From Streptosporangiaceae bacterium (lineage in GTDB: Bacteria; Actinomycetota; Actinomycetes; Streptosporangiales; Streptosporangiaceae), in contig JASIGD010000048.1 of assembly GCA_030045295.1 (NCBI GenBank), positions 1 through 7,758 of the forward strand: a stretch of 7,758 bases of DNA. Direction: 5' to 3'. Both the position numbers and the translations under genes were made by a program. The notes beneath the pieces were generated by a model. It searched no databases, was not told where the DNA came from, and saw only the letters and a program-made list of their open reading frames with translations. Below are positions 4,697 to 7,758 of this stretch, piece by piece (the first letter of the stretch is position 1; every line of letters begins with the position of its first letter).

Positions 4697-5962
4697 GTGA
4701 GCCTCACCACGCAGCTAGACGACCTGGTGGCCGTGGCGCTGGTCGCAGCGCTGGCACCGCTGATAGTCGCTGTCCTGCCGGGCCCGCGCGTTCCGCAGGT
4801 TGTCATATTCCTGCTCGGCGGCGCGCTGATCGGCCCGCATGTGCTTGGCGTGGCCGACACATCAAGCGTCACGCTGCTGGCCAATATCGGGCTCGGCTTC
4901 TTGTTCTTGCTAGCTGGCTACGAGCTGGATCCGGCACTGCTGCGGCAACGACCGGGCTCACTGGCGATCGGAGGCTGGTTCATTTCGGCGGCCCTGGCCG
5001 TGGGGGTAGCGGCAGGGCTGACTGCGGCCGGCTACATCAAGGATTACTTCCCGGTCGGGCTGGCTCTGACCACTACCGCGCTGGGCACGCTGTTGCCCAT
5101 CCTGCGGGACAATGACATGCTGGCCGGCCCCTTCGGCCGGTACGTGTACGCGGCAGGGGCCGTCGGTGAGCTGTTCCCCATCTTGATCATCGCGGTCTTC
5201 CTCACCCGCCGGGGTCACTTCGTCGCGCTGGCCTCGGTGGCCCTGGTCGGAGTGCTCGCGCTCATCCTGACCGCCGTGCCGTGGCTGACCCGCAGCCGCG
5301 CGATGCAGCGGATCGTCCAGGAGGGCCAGGACGAGACCGGGCAAATCACGCTGCGCGGGGCCATGGTCCTGCTGTTCGTGCTGCTCGCAGTGGCGAGCCG
5401 GTTCGGCTTGGACGTGGTGCTCGGTGCAATGCTGGCCGGGATGGTGCTGCGCGCCTGGACCCGGCGGTCCAACATGGACATAGAAGGCCTCGAGCGGAAG
5501 TTCGACGCGGTCGGCTATGGGATATTCATCCCGATCTTCTTCATTTCCTCCGGGATGACCCTGGATCTGAAGGCGATTAGCGAGGATCCGCTGCGGATGC
5601 TCATCTTCCTTGCCTTGCTGCTGGTGGTCCGCGGCCTGCCGTCGCTACTGGTCTACCGGCGGGCCCTCGCGCCCCGGCAGCGGGTTGAGATGGCGTTCGT
5701 TACAGCGACCACGCTGCCATTGCTGATCGCCCTCGCCGAGATCGGCGAACAGGACGGTGTCATGCTTCCGTCTACCGCCGCCGCCTTGGTCGGCGCCGGC
5801 GTACTTTCGGTTCTGGTGTTCCCTCTCATCGCGGTCGTGCTGCACCGGTCAGCGCCGTTCACACCCGCAGATGTCGGGATCGCGGCCGAAGATACGGTCC
5901 CAGAGACCGGAACGCCACCCGAGAATCCCAGTCAGCACGGCCAAGGCGGCCAGCAGTCCTAG
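4697..5962 (+). CDS. Cation:proton antiporter (CPA2, Na+/H+ exchanger domain)
   Basis: The 421-residue product is an integral membrane protein of about 12-13 helices spanning residues 8-385, matching the Na+/H+ exchanger fold. Recognisable CPA2 marks are 'GGALIGPHVLG' (41-51), 'LLANIGLGFLFLLAGYELD' (60-78), the helix with 'AAGAVGELFPILIIAVFL' (152-169, Glu158 in the place of the ion-binding acidic residue), 'LDVVLGAMLAGMVLRAW' (238-254) and 'IPIFFISSGMTLDL' (278-291). It would exchange K+ or Na+ for H+ for pH or ion balance. There is no TrkA-N/RCK domain: after the last helix comes only a 40-residue Pro/Gln/Gly-rich tail. So it is not gated like KefB/KefC. Start is GTG with a weak ribosome site. 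It is upstream of a permease gene by about 210 bases and probably transcribed separately. Confidence 0.92.
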   Translation: MSLTTQLDDLVAVALVAALAPLIVAVLPGPRVPQVVIFLLGGALIGPHVLGVADTSSVTLLANIGLGFLFLLAGYELDPALLRQRPGSLAIGGWFISAALAVGVAAGLTAAGYIKDYFPVGLALTTTALGTLLPILRDNDMLAGPFGRYVYAAGAVGELFPILIIAVFLTRRGHFVALASVALVGVLALILTAVPWLTRSRAMQRIVQEGQDETGQITLRGAMVLLFVLLAVASRFGLDVVLGAMLAGMVLRAWTRRSNMDIEGLERKFDAVGYGIFIPIFFISSGMTLDLKAISEDPLRMLIFLALLLVVRGLPSLLVYRRALAPRQRVEMAFVTATTLPLLIALAEIGEQDGVMLPSTAAALVGAGVLSVLVFPLIAVVLHRSAPFTPADVGIAAEDTVPETGTPPENPSQHGQGGQQS

Positions 5963-5972
5963 CCTTGCTGGC
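5949..5972 (+). terminator. Weak hairpin over the antiporter stop
   Basis: GCCAGCA (5949-5955) pairs with TGCTGGC (5966-5972) across a ten-base loop that contains the stop codon. There is no T-tract, so termination is doubtful. It could protect the mRNA end. Confidence 0.3.
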
Positions 5973-6171
5973 GTCAACTCGGATCCGGCGGCCAATCAGC
6001 AACGGGGGCATCCGCGTCCAGTTCCGCCAGGTGGATGCTTACCACGGACCTGGCTGGTCCGACCCGGTCGGCGCGGCCCGGAATTGGATCTCCTCGGGCT
6101 GACTGCTTCCGGGAGTTGCATGACGCAAAATGGCTGGTCATCGCTCGATTCGGGGCACTGGGCTGGTTATT

Positions 6172-6975
6172 GTGACCTCCGTGCCGGACACTGGCTGGAC
6201 CGAAGTCGTGGCTTTGGTGGCGGCGTACCTGATCGCGGTGGCAACGACCCCGGCCGGGATCTCGGGAGCGGTGCTCCTACTCCCGTTTCAGGTCAGCGTG
6301 CTGAGCACGCCCAGCCCGTCCGTGACGCCGACCAACCTGCTGTATAACATCATCGCCACGCCGGGGGCGCTGTACCGCTACTGGCGACAGGGACAGACGG
6401 GCGGGCGCCTGGCCCTGACGCTCGCCGCCGGGACCGTGCCCGGTGTGATCGCCGGATCGGTGATCCGCGTCGAGTTGCTGCCCGGCCCGCGCGTCTTCGA
6501 CCTGGTGGTAGGCGTCGTCCTGTTTCCCCTCGGCGTCTGGCTGGCCCTGAGCCGTCCAGCTCAGCACAATGATCCCGGCCGCCCGGTCCGGCCGATCCCG
6601 GCTCCGGTGCTGGCCGTCATGGCGGCCGCGGTGGGCTGTGTCGGCGGCATCTACGGGATCGGCGGCGGCTCGATCCTGGCCCCGGTCCTGATCGGGTCCG
6701 GGCGGCGGGCATCCGAGGTCGCTCCCGCTGCCCTGGCGTCGACGTTCGTGACCTCGGTCGCCGGCGTGATCACGTTCACCGTCATATCGATCCATAAGCC
6801 GGGTGCGGTGGCCCCTGACTGGCCTATCGGCATCGCGCTCGGTGTTGGCGGCCTAGCCGGCGCCTATACCGGCGCCCGCATCCAGTCCCACCTGCCGAAC
6901 GCACTGATCCGCCGCCTGGTCGGCGTTCTGGTAATCGCCATCGCCGCCAGGTACCTGTTGTCCGGTCTCGGCTGA
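6172..6975 (+). CDS. TauE/SafE-family (TSUP) membrane permease
   Basis: From the GTG at 6172 the product has 267 residues and about eight membrane helices in two related halves. The first half contains 'AYLIAVATTPAGISGAVLLL' and 'VTPTNLLYNIIATPGALYRY'; the second 'VGCVGGIYGIGGGSILAPVL' and 'VAPAALASTFVTSVAGVITF'. The G-I-x-G-G-G-S-x-x-x-P-x-L stretch in the second half is the family hallmark. TSUP members carry sulfur or organic anions such as sulfite, sulfolactate or thiosulfate across the membrane; the substrate here is unknown. The frame extends to an ATG at 6130 that would add 14 residues, but the added N-terminus is unlike the family and has no good ribosome site. The GTG codons at 6172 or 6181 lie just before the first helix. 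The gene has no clear partner on either side. Confidence 0.88.
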   Translation: MTSVPDTGWTEVVALVAAYLIAVATTPAGISGAVLLLPFQVSVLSTPSPSVTPTNLLYNIIATPGALYRYWRQGQTGGRLALTLAAGTVPGVIAGSVIRVELLPGPRVFDLVVGVVLFPLGVWLALSRPAQHNDPGRPVRPIPAPVLAVMAAAVGCVGGIYGIGGGSILAPVLIGSGRRASEVAPAALASTFVTSVAGVITFTVISIHKPGAVAPDWPIGIALGVGGLAGAYTGARIQSHLPNALIRRLVGVLVIAIAARYLLSGLG

Positions 6976-7145
6976 CCACCCCATGCGCCTCAGGCGCGGT
7001 CGCGCCGATGGCGCAGCCCCCACGTGGCGATCGGTTCCCCCACCGACCAGGGTCAGCCGGGCACGCGCGCGAGCGGGCAGGTCAGCGAGGCGCTGTGGGG
7101 CCAGCGATAAACCTAGACGGCGGCTTTCGGCTCCGCTCGGACAAA
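6976..7145. other. Spacer after the permease gene with GC-rich inverted repeats
   Basis: Starts just after the permease stop. GCGCCT at 6985-6990 and AGGCGC at 6992-6997, and then GGCGCG at 6993-6998 and CGCGCC at 7001-7006, form overlapping palindromes that could help end transcription, though no T-tract follows. The rest looks non-coding; the long plus-strand frames crossing it also cross the tRNA fragment and are dismissed. Confidence 0.45.
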
Positions 7146-7177
7146 CACCCCTTCCCCGGCGTTCCGGGAAAGGGGTG
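7146..7177 (-). terminator. Terminator-like hairpin (minus strand) downstream of the tRNA fragment
   Basis: CACCCCTTCCCCGG (7146-7159) and CCGGGAAAGGGGTG (7164-7177) form 14-base arms with one mismatch around a CGTT loop. Read on the minus strand the hairpin is followed by GTTTGT, a modest T-rich tail; on the plus strand no T-tract follows. It lies eight bases beyond the tRNA-Ser 3' end on the same strand, the usual place for a tRNA terminator. Confidence 0.7.
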
Positions 7178-7184
7178 CGAGCTG

Positions 7185-7206
7185 CGGAGGATCGGGGATT
7201 TGAACC
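7185..7206 (-). other. Serine-tRNA 3'-end fragment, candidate attachment-site scar
   Basis: On the minus strand this reads GGTTCAAATCCCCG then ATCCTCCG. The first part is a T-loop (TTCAAAT) with its 3' stem strand. The second is the 3' acceptor strand ATCCTCC plus discriminator G73, the combination I know from bacterial tRNA-Ser. The T-stem 5' strand is broken beyond two base pairs, and there is no anticodon or D arm upstream, so no functional tRNA is made. A terminator-like hairpin follows directly. A tRNA 3' half attached to its original downstream flank, lacking the 5' half, is what tRNA-targeting integrative elements leave at one end. Confidence 0.6.
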
Positions 7207-7212
7207 TTCGGC

Positions 7213-7280
7213 GGCTGGACAAAGCCGACCCGGACCACATCCTTGCGGCTGTCGACGAGCAGCTCCTGGGGGCACGATGA
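7213..7280 (+). pseudogene. C-terminal remnant of an unknown reading frame
   Basis: A frame ending at the TGA of 7278-7280 reads 'LDKADPDHILAAVDEQLLGA' then R. It has natural protein composition from about 7216 on, whereas upstream it runs into the tRNA fragment. Its stop overlaps the ATG of the next frame (ATGA), as in translationally coupled genes. It appears to be the tail of a truncated gene. I do not recognise it. Confidence 0.35.
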
Positions 7281-7475
7281 CTGACATCATGGCCCTGCGC
7301 CCCGGCCAAGCCGACTGGGAAACCGGAATGTGGACTCGCGCCCTCGTGGCCCTGATCGTCGAAGGCGAGCCGTCATCCGTGCCCATGCTCATCCCCGAAG
7401 GAGGCTCTCGCCGAGATCGCGGCGGACCTGGGTCCATGGTTCATGGCGAGCTGGTCACGGCTGGATCTACCGTGA
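7277..7475 (+). pseudogene. Unknown small gene with an apparent +1 frameshift
   Basis: From ATG 7277 the frame reads 'MTDIMALRPGQADWETGMWT' then RALVALIVEGEPSSVPMLIPE up to about 7399. After that the sensible continuation is in another frame, from GAG at 7401: 'EALAEIAADLGPWFMASWSR' then LDLP and a stop at 7473-7475. Dropping one G at 7400 fuses the two into a protein of about 65 residues. The original frame runs on with low-quality sequence to 7507. The ATG overlaps the stop of the frame before it (ATGA). Its end also overlaps the end of the convergent Ig-like gene. No family recognised. It may be a decayed gene of an inserted element, or the extra base could be a sequencing error. Confidence 0.4.
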
Positions 7476-7758
7476 TTGTCTGCGTGACCTGGGGGGCGGG
7501 CTGGTAGGTGGCGTTGCCGGCCTGGTTGGCGTTGATGACGCAGCTGCCTGGTGCCAGGTAGCTGACCGTGGTGCCGTCGGTGCCGGACACGGTGCACACC
7601 GCGGTCGTGCTGGAGGTGAACACGACCGGGTTGCCCGACCCGCCGCCGGTGGCCGACAAGGTCGCTGACCCACCCACCACCCCCAATACCGTGGGGTGAA
7701 ACGAGATCACCTGGGCGCTCTTGGCTGGTGCGGTGACCTTCTTGGCAGCTGTGGGATG
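7441..7758 (-). CDS. Ig-like repeat surface/secreted protein (C-terminal end, cut by window edge)
   Basis: Read on the minus strand, the frame is open from the window edge and stops at 7441. The 105 visible residues are the end of a longer protein whose start lies outside. It contains a complete bacterial Ig-like repeat: 'AQVISFHP', 'VLGVVGGSATLSATGGGSGN', 'PVVFTSSTTAVCTVSG', 'VSYLAPGSCVINANQAGNAT' and 'YQPAPQVTQTITV', then a short tail DPAVTSSP. The pattern (Q-x-I-x-F, G-x-x-x-T-L-S-A-T-G-G-x-S-G-N-P-V, T-x-x-V-C, G-x-C-x-I-x-A-N-Q-A-G-N) is that of tandem Ig-like modules in large secreted actinobacterial proteins. The two Cys (V-C-T-V and S-C-V-I) probably form a disulfide. There is no sorting motif or membrane helix at the end. 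Function, such as adhesion or a spacer for an enzyme domain, cannot be told from this piece. The GTG at 7710 is internal, not the start. Confidence 0.85.
   Translation of the reverse strand, partial: HPTAAKKVTAPAKSAQVISFHPTVLGVVGGSATLSATGGGSGNPVVFTSSTTAVCTVSGTDGTTVSYLAPGSCVINANQAGNATYQPAPQVTQTITVDPAVTSSP

Noticed and set aside
5757..6347. Plus-strand frame of 196 codons spanning the end of the antiporter, the spacer and the start of the permease
   Set aside because: It overlaps two well-supported genes in another frame and shows no family features, although an ATG at 6120 in this frame has a good GGGAG site.
7185..7246. A complete short tRNA on the minus strand, using AGGAT near 7240 as acceptor 5' strand and a CGGCT/AGCCG hairpin as anticodon arm
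   Set aside because: Only about 60 bases, no D arm, a six-base loop, and a T-stem of two pairs; the acceptor would have only five pairs. A tRNA 3' fragment explains it better.
6983..7507. Plus-strand frame of 174 codons starting at 6983
   Set aside because: It runs through GC-rich palindromes, the terminator hairpin and the tRNA fragment with Arg/Ala/Pro-rich shadow composition; only its part after 7277 looks like protein.

Overview
The base composition (high GC, GC-rich third codon positions, GTG starts) and the gene content point to a high-GC actinobacterium. The strongest taxonomic hints are a truncated gene resembling the actinobacterial TadA-associated protein family and a small membrane protein plus PH-domain protein pair of a type I associate with actinomycetes. 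I cannot place the genus. Most of the window is ordinary chromosomal housekeeping and transport. The right end carries signs of a mobile-element junction.

Layout. (1) 1-203, minus: N-terminal part of a probable tRNA adenosine deaminase-associated protein. (2) 204-511: non-coding, with two short tandem repeats. (3) 512-1224, plus: a 51-residue membrane peptide followed by a two-helix bPH2 domain protein, spaced like an operon. (4) 1227-2153, minus: EamA/DMT-family transporter. Its stop lies two bases from the PH gene stop. (5) 2247-2822, plus: XRE-cupin regulator divergent from the transporter. They share a short promoter region holding repeated GGTCGG half-sites. (6) 2823-3059: convergent spacer with two copies of a hairpin repeat. 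(7) 3060-4091, minus: ROK-family sugar kinase with a good promoter and Shine-Dalgarno site. (8) 4092-4696: 605 bases without an intact gene, containing a decayed, internally deleted copy of the 5' part of the ROK gene and of its promoter. (9) 4697-5962, plus: CPA2-type cation:proton antiporter. (10) 6172-6975, plus: TauE/SafE-type permease. (11) 6976-7440: hairpins, a 3' fragment of a serine tRNA (minus) followed by a terminator-like hairpin, then remnants of two overlapping unknown reading frames, one with an apparent frameshift. (12) 7441-7758, minus: C-terminal end of a protein with bacterial Ig-like repeats, cut by the window edge.

How they work together. The transporter and XRE-cupin pair look like a self-contained efflux or uptake module under one local regulator. 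The kinase, antiporter and permease show no obvious shared pathway. The tRNA fragment without a 5' half, followed on its own strand by a terminator, is what the host side of an integration into a tRNA gene looks like. If so, the inserted DNA lies to the right of about 7206 and includes the Ig-like protein. I do not see a complete undescribed system. The best leads are this att-like scar and the duplicated ROK promoter and gene fragment.
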